A stretch of 46,020 bases of DNA from Bacteroidales bacterium (GCA_024402115.1 JAKSJQ010000014.1:1-46020), one strand, 5' to 3'; shown: positions 9,465-17,360, counted from the stretch's first letter. Numbers and translations: made by a program. The notes: generated by a model not told the origin, from the letters alone.

Positions 9465-10397
9465 TTATAGGAAGAAGAGTGCGACACCAACGAGGCTTAT
9501 CACAGTACCGAGCACTTCCTTGAAGGTAACCTTCTTCTTATAGATCAGACAGTGCGGGAGTATGATGAGCGCAGGGGTGAGCGCCATGATTGTCGATGCG
9601 ATTCCGGCCTTGGTATACTGCACCGCCATCAGCGAAAGCGAGACGCCGATGAACGGGCCGAAGAAGGTGGTGAGTCCGGTGAAGGCCATGGCCTTGCGGT
9701 TGTGCCATGCGTCCACGAGCTTGCCGAGCCCGCCGCTGAGCGCCAGGAGAAGGAAGAATCCCACGAGTCCGGTCACAGCGCGTATCATGGTCGAGGTGAA
9801 GGGCATGAGGGTCACCACTGCCGCAGGTGCGTCAGACGGGATCACCGCCTCATAGCAGTCGAGTCCGATCTTGCTGAGCACAAGTCCGGCACCCTGTCCG
9901 ACGCCGGCGCCTATTCCGAGGAGAATTCCCTTGAGCGGAAGCTTCGAGCGCACCTTGCCGTCATCGCCTTTCGCAAGGATGGACATCGCGATGCCGGAGA
10001 GGGTGATCGCCATGGCGAGGAAGGCCTTGGGACCGAGGGTCTCGCCGAGGAAGAGCCAGCCGAGCAGAGCCGACACCGGAGGTGCGAGGGTCATGAAAAG
10101 CTGACCGAAGCGCGAGCCGATATGGATGTACGAATTGAAGAGGCACCAGTCTCCGAACACATATCCGACGAGGCCGGAGAGGGAGAGCCAGAGCCAGGTC
10201 TTGGCGTCAGTATACTGAGGAAGGGGGCTTCCTGTGGCAGCGAAGAGGAAGAGGCCGATGAAGAGTATGGACAGGGTCATGCGGTACACGTTGGTCGGCA
10301 GTGTGCCTATCCTGTTGGTGGCCTCGGATGCAAAAAGTGCGGTCGCAGTCCAGCAGACGGCGACAATCAGCGATATTATTTCTCCCAGGTACAGCAT
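9465..10397 (-). CDS. EamA (DMT) family transporter
   Basis: Ten-helix drug/metabolite transporter built of two EamA repeats, 310 residues. The first repeat includes MLYLGEIISLIVAVCWTATA and the GYVFGDWCLFNSYIHIGSRF loop. The second starts near GILLGIGAGVGQGAGLVLSK and ends ISLVGVALFFL. Such proteins usually export amino acids or related metabolites; the substrate is unknown. The start is the ATG at 10397, 10 bases after a -7 element. The frame stays open upstream, but that part lacks hydrophobic sequence and overlaps the divergent gene, so I left it out. It is first in an operon with the Nim-fRMsr fusion and DUF4250. Confidence 0.88.
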   Translation of the reverse strand: MLYLGEIISLIVAVCWTATALFASEATNRIGTLPTNVYRMTLSILFIGLFLFAATGSPLPQYTDAKTWLWLSLSGLVGYVFGDWCLFNSYIHIGSRFGQLFMTLAPPVSALLGWLFLGETLGPKAFLAMAITLSGIAMSILAKGDDGKVRSKLPLKGILLGIGAGVGQGAGLVLSKIGLDCYEAVIPSDAPAAVVTLMPFTSTMIRAVTGLVGFFLLLALSGGLGKLVDAWHNRKAMAFTGLTTFFGPFIGVSLSLMAVQYTKAGIASTIMALTPALIILPHCLIYKKKVTFKEVLGTVISLVGVALFFL

Positions 10398-10406
10398 TTC
10401 GGAGCG

Positions 10407-10432
10407 CAAAAATAGGGAAAATATTATCTTTG
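10407..10432. promoter_or_regulatory. Divergent -7 elements for EamA (minus) and DUF554 (plus)
   Basis: On the minus strand TATTTTTG (10414-10407) serves EamA and leaves almost no leader. On the plus strand TATCTTTG (10425-10432) serves DUF554 with a leader of roughly 13 bases. Both fit TAnnTTTG. Confidence 0.6.
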
Positions 10433-10451
10433 TCCTACAAAACGAACGACA

Positions 10452-11171
10452 ATGCTTGGAACAATAGTAAATACCTGCACCATCATCATAGGAAGCAGCT
10501 TCGGCGCCTTGGTGCGCGGGGGCATAGGCGAGAAGTACAGAAATGTCCTGTTCAACGGACTCGGACTCGCGTGCCTCGTGCTCGGAATGAACGCATCCCT
10601 CCCTAACCTCGCGAAGAGTGAGTATCCGGTGATGTTCATCCTCAGCCTCGCCATCGGCGGCGTGATCGGCACCAGGCTCGACCTTGCCGGAAAGATAGAC
10701 AGAATGAACGCAAAGCTCAATGCCAAGGCAGGAAAGGAGACCAACGGCCTGACTGGGCTCATGACCGGACTCCTGCTCTACTGCATCGGCACATTCAGCA
10801 TCGTCGGTCCCGTACTCTCGGCACTTTCCCCTTCGCACGGATGGGCATTCAGCGAATCGGCCAACACCTTCCTCTACACCAACGCGACCCTCGACCTCGT
10901 GTCGTCCGCAGTGCTCGCCGCTTCGTTCGGATGGATCATGGTGCTCGCAGCTCCGGTACTCTTCTGCTGGCAGGGCATGTTCTACTGCATAGCGTTCTTC
11001 TTCGGAGAGGCAATGCCCGAGCCGATGAGGGTGGAGCTGAGCATAGTCGGAGGTGCGCTCATCCTCAGTTCAGGTCTCGGCATCCTCGGAATCAAGGATC
11101 TCAAGACCGTGAACCTTCTCCCATCGCTGCTCGTACCGGTGATCTTCTATCTTATCAAGGGACTATTCTAG
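10452..11171 (+). CDS. DUF554 membrane protein (YdfK-like)
   Basis: A 239-residue multi-pass membrane protein of the DUF554 family, which is of unknown transport or channel function. It starts with the family-typical MLGTIVNTCTIIIGSSFGAL and carries the segment GLTGLMTGLLLYCIGTFSIVG-type helix (about 97-117), which is highly conserved in DUF554. Six to seven hydrophobic helices cover most of its length. It has its own promoter divergent from EamA. Its stop lies one base from the convergent AraC gene's stop, leaving no room for a dedicated terminator. Confidence 0.9.
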   Translation: MLGTIVNTCTIIIGSSFGALVRGGIGEKYRNVLFNGLGLACLVLGMNASLPNLAKSEYPVMFILSLAIGGVIGTRLDLAGKIDRMNAKLNAKAGKETNGLTGLMTGLLLYCIGTFSIVGPVLSALSPSHGWAFSESANTFLYTNATLDLVSSAVLAASFGWIMVLAAPVLFCWQGMFYCIAFFFGEAMPEPMRVELSIVGGALILSSGLGILGIKDLKTVNLLPSLLVPVIFYLIKGLF

Positions 11172-11172
11172 G

Positions 11173-12072
11173 CTATTTCCTGAATTCTGTCGGTGACTGT
11201 CCCGTACAGCGCTTGAACAGGCGGCTGAAGTGGTTGGCATAGGTGAACCCCAGCTGCTCGGCAACCTGGTCCACGCTAAGCGACGGATCTGCGAGCAGGG
11301 TCTTCGCCCTGTCGATTATCTTGTTGTGGAGATATTCCTGTGCGGACATATGCAGGTCGCGGCGAACCAGATTGCCGAAATAGTTAGGCGCAAGGTGGAA
11401 CTGCGACGCGCACCATGCGACGGTAGGGAAGCCGTATGCTCTCACCAACTCGCTGCCCGGAGCCAGGTATCCGTCCACCATGAGGTCGAGCCTTCGGATG
11501 AAGTCAGATGTGCGCAGTTTCTTCGTGTCGAACTGACGCTCGTAGAAGCGCTTGCAGTAGCTGAGCATCTGTCCGATACCGAGTCTCAGCATGTGCGCAG
11601 TCAGCTCGTCGGAATCCGCGTCGAGCTCATGCTTGATATTTGAGAAGCAGTTGAGCACGATCTTGCGCTCCTCGGGGGTGAGCTCCAGCGACTCCGTAAC
11701 CTCGAAATCGAAGAAATTGAACATGTAGAAGTCCCTTCCAAGACCGGTGTTCTCGATGAGCTCCGGGCGGAAGACGAGAATCTTTCCCTTGGGACGCACT
11801 GCCGGGTCGAGGTCCATGTACACGACGTCTCCGGGCTTCATCGTGAAGACGGTTCCGGGACGGTAGCTCAGCGACACGCCGCCCTTGTTCAACTTCCCGA
11901 AGTTCACGTCCATCAGGACGACGCAGTAGCTCTCGAAATCCAGCGGTTCGAAGAGGGATAGATCGGCCTCGGAAAGGTCGCCAATGCCCACCATGGGATG
12001 GGAGGTAGGCTGATTGAAATATGCGTTGAATTCGTCGAGGTTCCTGACGCTGATGTGTTCCGGCTGATTCAT
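11173..12072 (-). CDS. AraC-family transcriptional regulator
   Basis: A 299-residue regulator from MNQPEH; an ATG four codons upstream (12084) is possible but would leave only about 5 bases of leader. The N-terminal 190 residues resemble a cupin-like effector domain (PGTVFTMKPGDVVYMD). The C-terminal ~100 residues carry two helix-turn-helix motifs with family signatures, such as VDQVAEQLGFTYANHFSRLF and the last helix GQSPTEFRK. It is divergent from tryptophanase, and the shared intergenic region contains TGGTA repeats, so control of tnaA is the obvious hypothesis. The effector is unknown. Confidence 0.9.
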   Translation of the reverse strand: MNQPEHISVRNLDEFNAYFNQPTSHPMVGIGDLSEADLSLFEPLDFESYCVVLMDVNFGKLNKGGVSLSYRPGTVFTMKPGDVVYMDLDPAVRPKGKILVFRPELIENTGLGRDFYMFNFFDFEVTESLELTPEERKIVLNCFSNIKHELDADSDELTAHMLRLGIGQMLSYCKRFYERQFDTKKLRTSDFIRRLDLMVDGYLAPGSELVRAYGFPTVAWCASQFHLAPNYFGNLVRRDLHMSAQEYLHNKIIDRAKTLLADPSLSVDQVAEQLGFTYANHFSRLFKRCTGQSPTEFRK

Positions 12073-12094
12073 ATCGTGTACCATTTTTACAGTG

Positions 12095-12102
12095 CAAAGA
12101 TA
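12095..12102 (-). promoter_or_regulatory. -7 promoter element of the AraC gene
   Basis: TATCTTTG on the minus strand fits TAnnTTTG. It predicts transcription starting near 12089, which favours the ATG at 12072 as start codon. Confidence 0.55.
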
Positions 12103-12136
12103 CTCATAACAGCGAATTTTACTATCATTTTATGTA

Positions 12137-12187
12137 ATTTTGGTATACATAATTGGTAGACACTACCATATATCTTTGATTTTGGTA
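12137..12187. promoter_or_regulatory. Candidate AraC operator: TGGTA repeats upstream of tnaA
   Basis: Three TGGTA copies occur on the plus strand (12141, 12154, 12183) and one reversed copy (TACCA, 12164-12168). The middle copy and the reversed copy form the inverted repeat TGGTAG-ACA-CTACCA (12154-12168). ATTTTGGTA occurs exactly twice, 42 bases apart (four helical turns). The cluster ends about 45 bases upstream of the tnaA -7 element, a usual place for AraC-type activators. The binding role is inferred. Confidence 0.4.
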
Positions 12188-12231
12188 GAAAGATATGGAA
12201 TTCGGCTAGCCGCCTGCGGTTATTAACTGCG

Positions 12232-12239
12232 TAATTTTG
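12232..12239 (+). promoter_or_regulatory. -7 promoter element of tnaA
   Basis: TAATTTTG fits TAnnTTTG, about 44 bases before the start codon. No -33 TTG lies at the normal distance, which would suit a promoter that needs an activator. Confidence 0.5.
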
Positions 12240-12283
12240 CAGACCACTTGAAATTTGAACAGATAACAAAATAACCAATCATC

Positions 12284-13732
12284 ATGGCAGTAAAATTCTA
12301 TCAGAGCGAGAACCAGGTGCCTCTCGAGATGCACAAGGTTCGAATGATCCAGAAACTTTCACTCCTCCCGGTTGAGGAGCGTCTCAAGAAGATCCAGGAG
12401 GCCGGTAACAACACCTTCCTCCTCCAGAACAAGGACGTATATCTCGACATGCTCACCGACTCGGGTGTGAACTGTATGTCGGACAACCAGTTCGCAGCTT
12501 CTTTCCAGGCTGACGATTCATATGCCGGCTCGGCAACCTTCCTCCGTGTCCAGAAGGCTATCAAGGACGTGTTCGGCTGCGAATACGTGCTTCCTGTCCA
12601 CCAGGGACGCGCCGCAGAGAACATCCTCGCTGAGGCTTTCTGCGCTCCGGGCAAGGTCGCTCTCATGAACTTCCACTTCACCACCACAAAGGCACATGCA
12701 ACCCGCGTCGGCGCAACTGTGGAGGAGCTCATCCAGCCTAAGGGTCTCATCCCGCAGAGCAACGAGCCTTTCAAGGGTGATTATGATCTCGACCTTCTCA
12801 AGAAGCGCATCGACGAAATCGGCCACGAGAACGTTGCATACGTACGCGTGGAGGCCGGCACAAACCTCATCGGCGGCCAGCCTGTATCTCTCGAGAACAT
12901 GCTCGCAGTCACCGACATCTGCCACGACAAGGGCGTCCTCTCCATCCTCGATGCATCTCTCCTCCAGGACAACATCTACTTCATGAAGACCCGCGAGGCC
13001 CGCTGCAAGTACATGGAGGTGGGCGAGATCTACAAGCTCCTTGCTGACCGTTTCGACCTCATCTATTTCTCTGCCCGCAAGCTCAGCTTCTCGAAGGGAG
13101 GTATCATAACCACCAAGAACGAGAGCCTGTACAAGAGCCTCATGTCGTTCATTCCTCTCTACGAGGGCTTCCTCACCTATGGAGGTATCGACGTACGCAC
13201 CATGGAGTCAATGGCGGTAGGTCTCTACGAGTCTCTCGACATGGATTACATCTCACACGGTCCTGAGTTCATCAACTACCTCGCAAAGGAACTCGACGCT
13301 TATGGCGTTCCTGTCATCCTTCCTCCAGGAGGTCTCGGATGTCACCTCAACGCAGGTGCATTCGTTCCAGAGCTCCCACACAACCAGTATCCTGCAGCCG
13401 CTGTCGGCGCAGCACTCTACATCGCCGGCGGTATCCGTGGTATGGAGCGCGGTACAGTGTCAGAGCAGCGCGAGCCTGACGGAACAGAGCGCTATGCAGA
13501 GCTTGAGCTCCAGCGCCTCGCTGTCCCTCGCCGCGTCTACACCCTCTCACAGCTCAAGTATGTCGCTGACCGCGTGAAGTGGCTCTGGGACAACCGCAGC
13601 CTCATCGGCGGACTCGAGTGGACAGAGGAGCCTGAGGTTCTCCGCTTTTTCTTCGGCCGCATGAAGGAGATCGGCTACTGGCAGGAGGAGCTCGCAGACA
13701 AGTTCCGCAAGGATTTCGGCGATTCTCTCTAG
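12284..13732 (+). CDS. tnaA: Tryptophanase (beta-eliminating lyase)
   Basis: A PLP enzyme that splits tryptophan to indole, pyruvate and ammonia. The 482 residues follow the tryptophanase/tyrosine phenol-lyase family: LTDSG near 57-61, the substrate-loop region LPVHQGRAAEN (103-113), and the PLP-binding Lys in SARK (Lys266), aligned with SAKK of the E. coli enzyme. Overall it resembles the clostridial/fusobacterial branch of TnaA more than the E. coli branch. Tyrosine phenol-lyase activity cannot be fully excluded from sequence alone. No tryptophan-containing leader peptide like TnaC is visible upstream, and no permease gene follows. A divergent AraC regulator and TGGTA repeats point to transcriptional control. 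Confidence 0.9.
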   Translation: MAVKFYQSENQVPLEMHKVRMIQKLSLLPVEERLKKIQEAGNNTFLLQNKDVYLDMLTDSGVNCMSDNQFAASFQADDSYAGSATFLRVQKAIKDVFGCEYVLPVHQGRAAENILAEAFCAPGKVALMNFHFTTTKAHATRVGATVEELIQPKGLIPQSNEPFKGDYDLDLLKKRIDEIGHENVAYVRVEAGTNLIGGQPVSLENMLAVTDICHDKGVLSILDASLLQDNIYFMKTREARCKYMEVGEIYKLLADRFDLIYFSARKLSFSKGGIITTKNESLYKSLMSFIPLYEGFLTYGGIDVRTMESMAVGLYESLDMDYISHGPEFINYLAKELDAYGVPVILPPGGLGCHLNAGAFVPELPHNQYPAAAVGAALYIAGGIRGMERGTVSEQREPDGTERYAELELQRLAVPRRVYTLSQLKYVADRVKWLWDNRSLIGGLEWTEEPEVLRFFFGRMKEIGYWQEELADKFRKDFGDSL

Positions 13733-13755
13733 GAGACAATCCGCTAATGATAAAC

Positions 13756-13790
13756 AGAGGCCGGCCCCGAAAAGGGTCGGCCTCTATATA
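13756..13790 (+). terminator. Intrinsic terminator after tnaA
   Basis: A 12-bp GC-rich stem (13756-13767 with 13774-13785, one G:T wobble) encloses a 6-base loop. It is followed only by TATATATTTG, so the U-tract is weak. It may act in both directions between convergent genes. Confidence 0.65.
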
Positions 13791-13811
13791 TTTGTATACG
13801 AATCAGATTCG

Positions 13812-14753
13812 TTATCCCTTGTACGGCTTACCAGGGAAGAACTTGTTGATGCTCTCGCAGTAATGCTTGTATTCCGGATATTTCTGTGAGCTCAGCCACT
13901 CGCCGAAGAATGAGCTGCCCTGGAAGAGGACGATGAGGAGAAGGGCTCCGATGATGCTCCAGTTGAAGATGCCGATGCCCGCACCGATGCTGAAGATGTA
14001 GAGAGCCACCCATGTGCCCTGCTCACCGAAATAGTTCGGATGACGGCTGAGCTTCCAGAGGCCGGAGGTGTTGAAGCCTCTGTTGTACGGAGCCGGAAGT
14101 TCCTCGAGCTTCTTTCCGGACTTGATCATCCCCCACTTGGTGGACTGGAACTTCCACTGCTGGACATCCGCGGTGGCCTCGTAGCAGATAAAACCGAGCA
14201 TGAGCACGGCTGCAAGGCAGTCCACGATGCCGAAAGGCTTGTCCGAGTTCATCGCCACGAGCGCAGGGAAGGTGGTCATGAGCACGAGAAGGTTCTGGTA
14301 GGTCGAGATGAAGAAGAGGTCGAAGATGGCCCATTTCCAGCGTGGCTGGAACTCTTTCCTGGCACGGAGATATACCCATCGGTAATCCTCCTCGCCGGAC
14401 CAGAAACGTATGCTGTATGCACCTTTCTTCGCGAAGTTGTAGGTCAGGCGTGCGCCCCAGATGGTTGCGAGCACAGCCATCACGACAAGGCGCGGGCTCA
14501 TTCCGCCCCTCGCTGCGATGACCCAGAGGTAGATCTCGGGAAGTAGGCTCCAGAGCTTGTCCATCTGGCTGTTGTTGAGGGTGAGTTCACCGACAATGAA
14601 GCAGTATGCGATGCTGACTGCGCAGATGGTGAGGATGATGCGGAGGGTCTCAAGCTGATAGGCGTCCAGCGCAGGGCCGGCCTGGAAGTAGAGAATAGGG
14701 CATGCGACTATCGACAGACCGATGAGCACCGCGATGATAGCAATCTTTTTCAT
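13812..14753 (-). CDS. DUF1295 / steroid 5-alpha-reductase-like membrane protein
   Basis: A 313-residue membrane protein with about 8-9 hydrophobic segments. The C-terminal motif GLWKLSRHPNYFGEQGTW (about 229-246) is the hallmark of the DUF1295/ICMT-like superfamily of membrane reductases and methyltransferases; the RHPNYxGE part forms the cofactor site. The bacterial substrate is unknown. The first 25 residues form a hydrophobic segment that serves as TM1 and not as a cleaved signal. Its promoter TATATTTG lies about 50 bases upstream. It is monocistronic and convergent with tnaA. Confidence 0.88.
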   Translation of the reverse strand: MKKIAIIAVLIGLSIVACPILYFQAGPALDAYQLETLRIILTICAVSIAYCFIVGELTLNNSQMDKLWSLLPEIYLWVIAARGGMSPRLVVMAVLATIWGARLTYNFAKKGAYSIRFWSGEEDYRWVYLRARKEFQPRWKWAIFDLFFISTYQNLLVLMTTFPALVAMNSDKPFGIVDCLAAVLMLGFICYEATADVQQWKFQSTKWGMIKSGKKLEELPAPYNRGFNTSGLWKLSRHPNYFGEQGTWVALYIFSIGAGIGIFNWSIIGALLLIVLFQGSSFFGEWLSSQKYPEYKHYCESINKFFPGKPYKG

Positions 14754-14802
14754 TTGGTTAAGAATTTATTTGAGGTCAAAAATACTTATTTTCAAATCGT
14801 TA

Positions 14803-14810
14803 CAAATATA
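14803..14810 (-). promoter_or_regulatory. -7 promoter element of the DUF1295 gene
   Basis: TATATTTG on the minus strand, 50 bases upstream of the start codon at 14753. Confidence 0.6.
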
Positions 14811-14852
14811 AGCTTTTTTGTTCAGCTTCAACCTGTATTGCCAAAGATTCCG

Positions 14853-14933
14853 TAATTTTGCGGTATGAAGAATACGATTACTGAGGATGGAAATGGGAAT
14901 TGCCGAATACATCCAGTCACTACGGTTCGTTAA
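14853..14933 (+). other. Promoter with 22-codon open frame; probable truncated gene start
   Basis: A -7 match TAATTTTG (14853-14860) is followed 4 bases later by ATG (14865). The frame MKNTITEDGNGNC... stops after 22 codons at 14933, inside the 3' end of the convergent ATPase gene. This looks like the surviving promoter and first codons of a gene whose body was lost where the ATPase unit is now, or a very short leaderless peptide. There is no homology evidence for the peptide. Confidence 0.35.
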
Positions 14934-16263
14934 GAAGGAATGCCATGTAGAACGGGATGGTGAGAAGTTTGTCGCTTCGACCTACATTGTAGTCGCCCAA
15001 CTTAATAGCTGAGTCCACGTGATAGACATCATGGTTTTTCAGTATGGTCCTGGTGCTCTTCGTATTGCCGTTTGCTGCCTTTACTTCCACCAGGGTGCAT
15101 TTACCCTTGTAGCGAATCAAGAAGTCAACTTCCAGACCTGTATCCTTACGGAAGAAGTAAAGATTTCTACCCATCTTGGAGAAGATGTCTGCAAAAAGAT
15201 TCTCGAAGATAGCACCCTTGTACCCAAGGAGATTGCCACTTAGGATGTCTGCCTGGGTACCATATTCGAGCATCGACACAAACAAGCCCATGTCTCCCAT
15301 GTACACTTTGAAGTAGTCACTCAAAGCGTTGCCATCCAAGGGAAGCTCTGTGATACTGGTATTGTAGCATCGCTTGATGATGCCGGCATCCTCTATCCAC
15401 TGCAGGCAGCTGATGTACTCAGACGAGCGACCTCCTTTTTTGACCACAGAGTACTGGAACTTCTTGTTCTCCTTTGCAAGCTGGCGTGGGATCGATTCAA
15501 AGCACTCCCGTATTCTTGCCTTGTCCTCGTCAGCGGCATATTTGACCATATCATCTTTGTACTCCTCAATGATATTCTTCTGGACCTCATAAACATCGCT
15601 GATGTTGTTGGTTTCAAGAAAGGTGTTTACAGCCTCCGGCATACCACCCACTACAGCGTATTTCCTGAAAAGGTCATTCAAAGGAACATGCAGACCGTCT
15701 GGAACCGGAGTCTCTTCATTGAAATGCTTCCTGATCTCGTCGATTATCGCATCTGATATGCCGTTGGCCCATAGGAACTCCTCGAAATCCAGCGGATACA
15801 TGTCAATGATCTTCTCATAACCGACAGGCACTGAAGCAGTCTTATCTTCTTCCTTTTTCTTTTTTTTCTCGTCTCCATATCCCTTTACGCCAAGTAGCGA
15901 ACCGGTGCCGATGACATCGTACCTGCCATCCATCTTGAAAAACTTCAGAGAGGTCCTCGCATCCTTGCAATCCTGGATCTCATCAAGGATGATACAGGTC
16001 TTGCCGGGAATGAACTTGACTCCTCGCATAGCGGCAGAAAGATTCATGAGAATAGTGTCCACATCCTTTGCTCCTTTGAATGCAAGTTTGAGTGATTCCT
16101 GCTTCACGAAATTGACATAGACAACATTCTCATAATTTCTTTCGGCAAAAGCAGTCACAGAGAATGTCTTTCCGCACTGACGTACTCCACGCACAATAAG
16201 AGGCTTCCTGTTGGAAGTCCTCTTCCACTTTGCGAACTGTTCTTCAATCTTTCTCTTAAGCAT
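14920..16263 (-). CDS. DUF4143 AAA-type ATPase (first copy)
   Basis: A 447-residue ATP-binding protein of the AAA_14/DUF4143 class. The N-terminal ATPase core has Walker A GVRQCGKT (26-33) and Walker B CIILDE ending in Asp94-Glu95. The sensor-like segment VIGTGSLLG follows near 114-122. The middle carries the typical YPLDFEEFLWA stretch, and the C-terminal half is the DUF4143 domain with a nuclease-like motif (EVDFLIRYKGKCTLVEVKA, about 400-420). Bacteroidales genomes often carry many paralogs; their role is unresolved. A lysine-rich insert (DEKKKKKEEDK, about 130-140) is unusual. Base composition is lower in GC than neighbours. Both edges touch gene fragments, which suggests insertion. A second copy lies at 32.5 kb. 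Confidence 0.9.
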   Translation of the reverse strand: MLKRKIEEQFAKWKRTSNRKPLIVRGVRQCGKTFSVTAFAERNYENVVYVNFVKQESLKLAFKGAKDVDTILMNLSAAMRGVKFIPGKTCIILDEIQDCKDARTSLKFFKMDGRYDVIGTGSLLGVKGYGDEKKKKKEEDKTASVPVGYEKIIDMYPLDFEEFLWANGISDAIIDEIRKHFNEETPVPDGLHVPLNDLFRKYAVVGGMPEAVNTFLETNNISDVYEVQKNIIEEYKDDMVKYAADEDKARIRECFESIPRQLAKENKKFQYSVVKKGGRSSEYISCLQWIEDAGIIKRCYNTSITELPLDGNALSDYFKVYMGDMGLFVSMLEYGTQADILSGNLLGYKGAIFENLFADIFSKMGRNLYFFRKDTGLEVDFLIRYKGKCTLVEVKAANGNTKSTRTILKNHDVYHVDSAIKLGDYNVGRSDKLLTIPFYMAFLLNEP

Positions 16264-16285
16264 AAGCGTAAAAATCTAACCGACG

Positions 16286-16345
16286 CAAAAATACAAAAAT
16301 TCAAGGGAGTTTTACAGCGTTTGCACAAAAAAACAAGGGAGTTTT
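16286..16345 (-). promoter_or_regulatory. -7 element and two direct repeats upstream of the first DUF4143 gene
   Basis: Read on the minus strand, TATTTTTG (16293-16286) fits TAnnTTTG. Upstream of it AAAACTCCCTTG occurs twice (16313-16302 and 16345-16334), exactly 32 bases apart. The second DUF4143 gene also has repeats 32-33 bases apart, but with a different sequence. An operator role is inferred. Confidence 0.5.
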
Positions 16346-16354
16346 TTCGAGTTT

Positions 16355-16504
16355 TCACATTTTCCGCGATTTCCCCTTTTCAGATGACTCGATGAGGCGG
16401 AGCATCTCAGAACTGGAATTAACGCCGAGTTTGTTATGTACCGCGCCACTGTAAAAAATGTCTCGCGATAGTGCATTTTTGGGATTAATGTGACTAGCCT
16501 ATAT
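16355..16504 (-). pseudogene. C-terminal relic of a LuxR-type HTH protein
   Basis: On the minus strand an open frame ends HNKLGVNSSSEMLRLIE and then about 11 residues to a TGA at 16355-16357. KLGVxSSxEMLRLI resembles the last helix of LuxR/GerE-type DNA-binding domains. The upstream part is degenerate and closes at a TAG, so only the tail survives. It abuts the repeats in front of the DUF4143 gene, and the stop-codon region AAAATGTGA overlaps that regulatory zone. The match is short, so confidence is modest. Confidence 0.4.
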
Positions 16505-16517
16505 GCCCATTTTCAGC

Positions 16518-16525
16518 TATATTTG
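16518..16525 (+). promoter_or_regulatory. -7 promoter element of the flavodoxin lipoprotein gene
   Basis: TATATTTG, 24 bases before the start codon at 16549. Confidence 0.6.
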
Positions 16526-16548
16526 CGGCATATAACAACTACAAACTC

Positions 16549-17355
16549 ATGAGAAAGACAGCTCTCGCATTCATGGCGCTCGCAGCGATGGCATCCTGCG
16601 CGACCAGGCAGACCGAGCCGCAGGCTCTGGTCCTCTACTATTCACAGACAAACTCAACCAAGGCCGTAGCCGAGGAGATCGCCCTCCAGACAGGAGCCGA
16701 CATCGTCGCTTTCGACGTCGAGCAGCCTTACGACGGCACATACCAGGAGACCATCATGAGAGGTATGCAGGAGCGCAGCTCAGGAGAATTCCCTAAGCTC
16801 GCAGAGCTCGGTTGCGACCTTTCGAAGTATGACGTCATCTACCTCGGATATCCAAGCTGGTACGGTACATATGCCATTCCTGTAAGTTCGCTTCTCGCAG
16901 AGGTGAACCTTGACGGCAAGACCATCATCCCATTCTGCACCTTCGGCAGCGGCGGACTCCAGTCAAGTACGGCAGACCTCAAGGCAGCTCTCCCGGGCGC
17001 TGACATCCGCGAGGGTTACGGCGTAAGGGCCGCACGCATCGACAAGGCAAAAGCTGAGGTCGAGCAGTTCCTCATCCGCAGCGGACTCATCGAGGGCGAG
17101 GCCATCGCTCTTCCGGAGTTCTCAGCACAGCAGCCTATCAACGAGGCAGAGGCAGCAATCTTCGACGCTGCATGTTCAAGCTACCCTATGCCGCTCGGCA
17201 CTCCTGTGACCGTCGGTTCGAGAAGCATCCCTAACGGAACCGAATATCTCTTCACCGCAGAGAGCATGGGCGCAGACGGCACTCCAAGCAAGGCGTGCAT
17301 CTATGTGACCGCAGAGGAGGGAAGCGCACCTGAGTTCACCCAGGCAGTCAGGTAG
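16549..17355 (+). CDS. Flavodoxin-domain lipoprotein
   Basis: A 268-residue predicted lipoprotein: signal peptide residues 1-16 with lipobox MASC (Cys17). Residues about 25-170 form a flavodoxin-like domain, with the FMN-phosphate loop YYSQTNSTKAVAEEI near 30-45 and FCTFGSGGLQ near 129-138. The C-terminal ~70 residues are a small extra domain of unknown role. Flavodoxin-like lipoproteins of this kind are common in gut anaerobes and may carry electrons outside the cytoplasmic membrane; the partner is unknown. DUF1294 follows after 5 bases, then the HD gene, so a three-gene operon is likely. Confidence 0.85.
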   Translation: MRKTALAFMALAAMASCATRQTEPQALVLYYSQTNSTKAVAEEIALQTGADIVAFDVEQPYDGTYQETIMRGMQERSSGEFPKLAELGCDLSKYDVIYLGYPSWYGTYAIPVSSLLAEVNLDGKTIIPFCTFGSGGLQSSTADLKAALPGADIREGYGVRAARIDKAKAEVEQFLIRSGLIEGEAIALPEFSAQQPINEAEAAIFDAACSSYPMPLGTPVTVGSRSIPNGTEYLFTAESMGADGTPSKACIYVTAEEGSAPEFTQAVR

Positions 17356-17360
17356 CCCGG

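Noticed and set aside
10398..10838. N-terminal extension of the EamA frame
   Set aside because: Hydrophilic, overlaps the divergent DUF554 gene and its promoter; the transporter proper starts at 10397.
12240..12283. Possible TnaC-like leader peptide before tnaA
   Set aside because: No open frame with a Trp codon and no room for one between the predicted transcript start and the gene.
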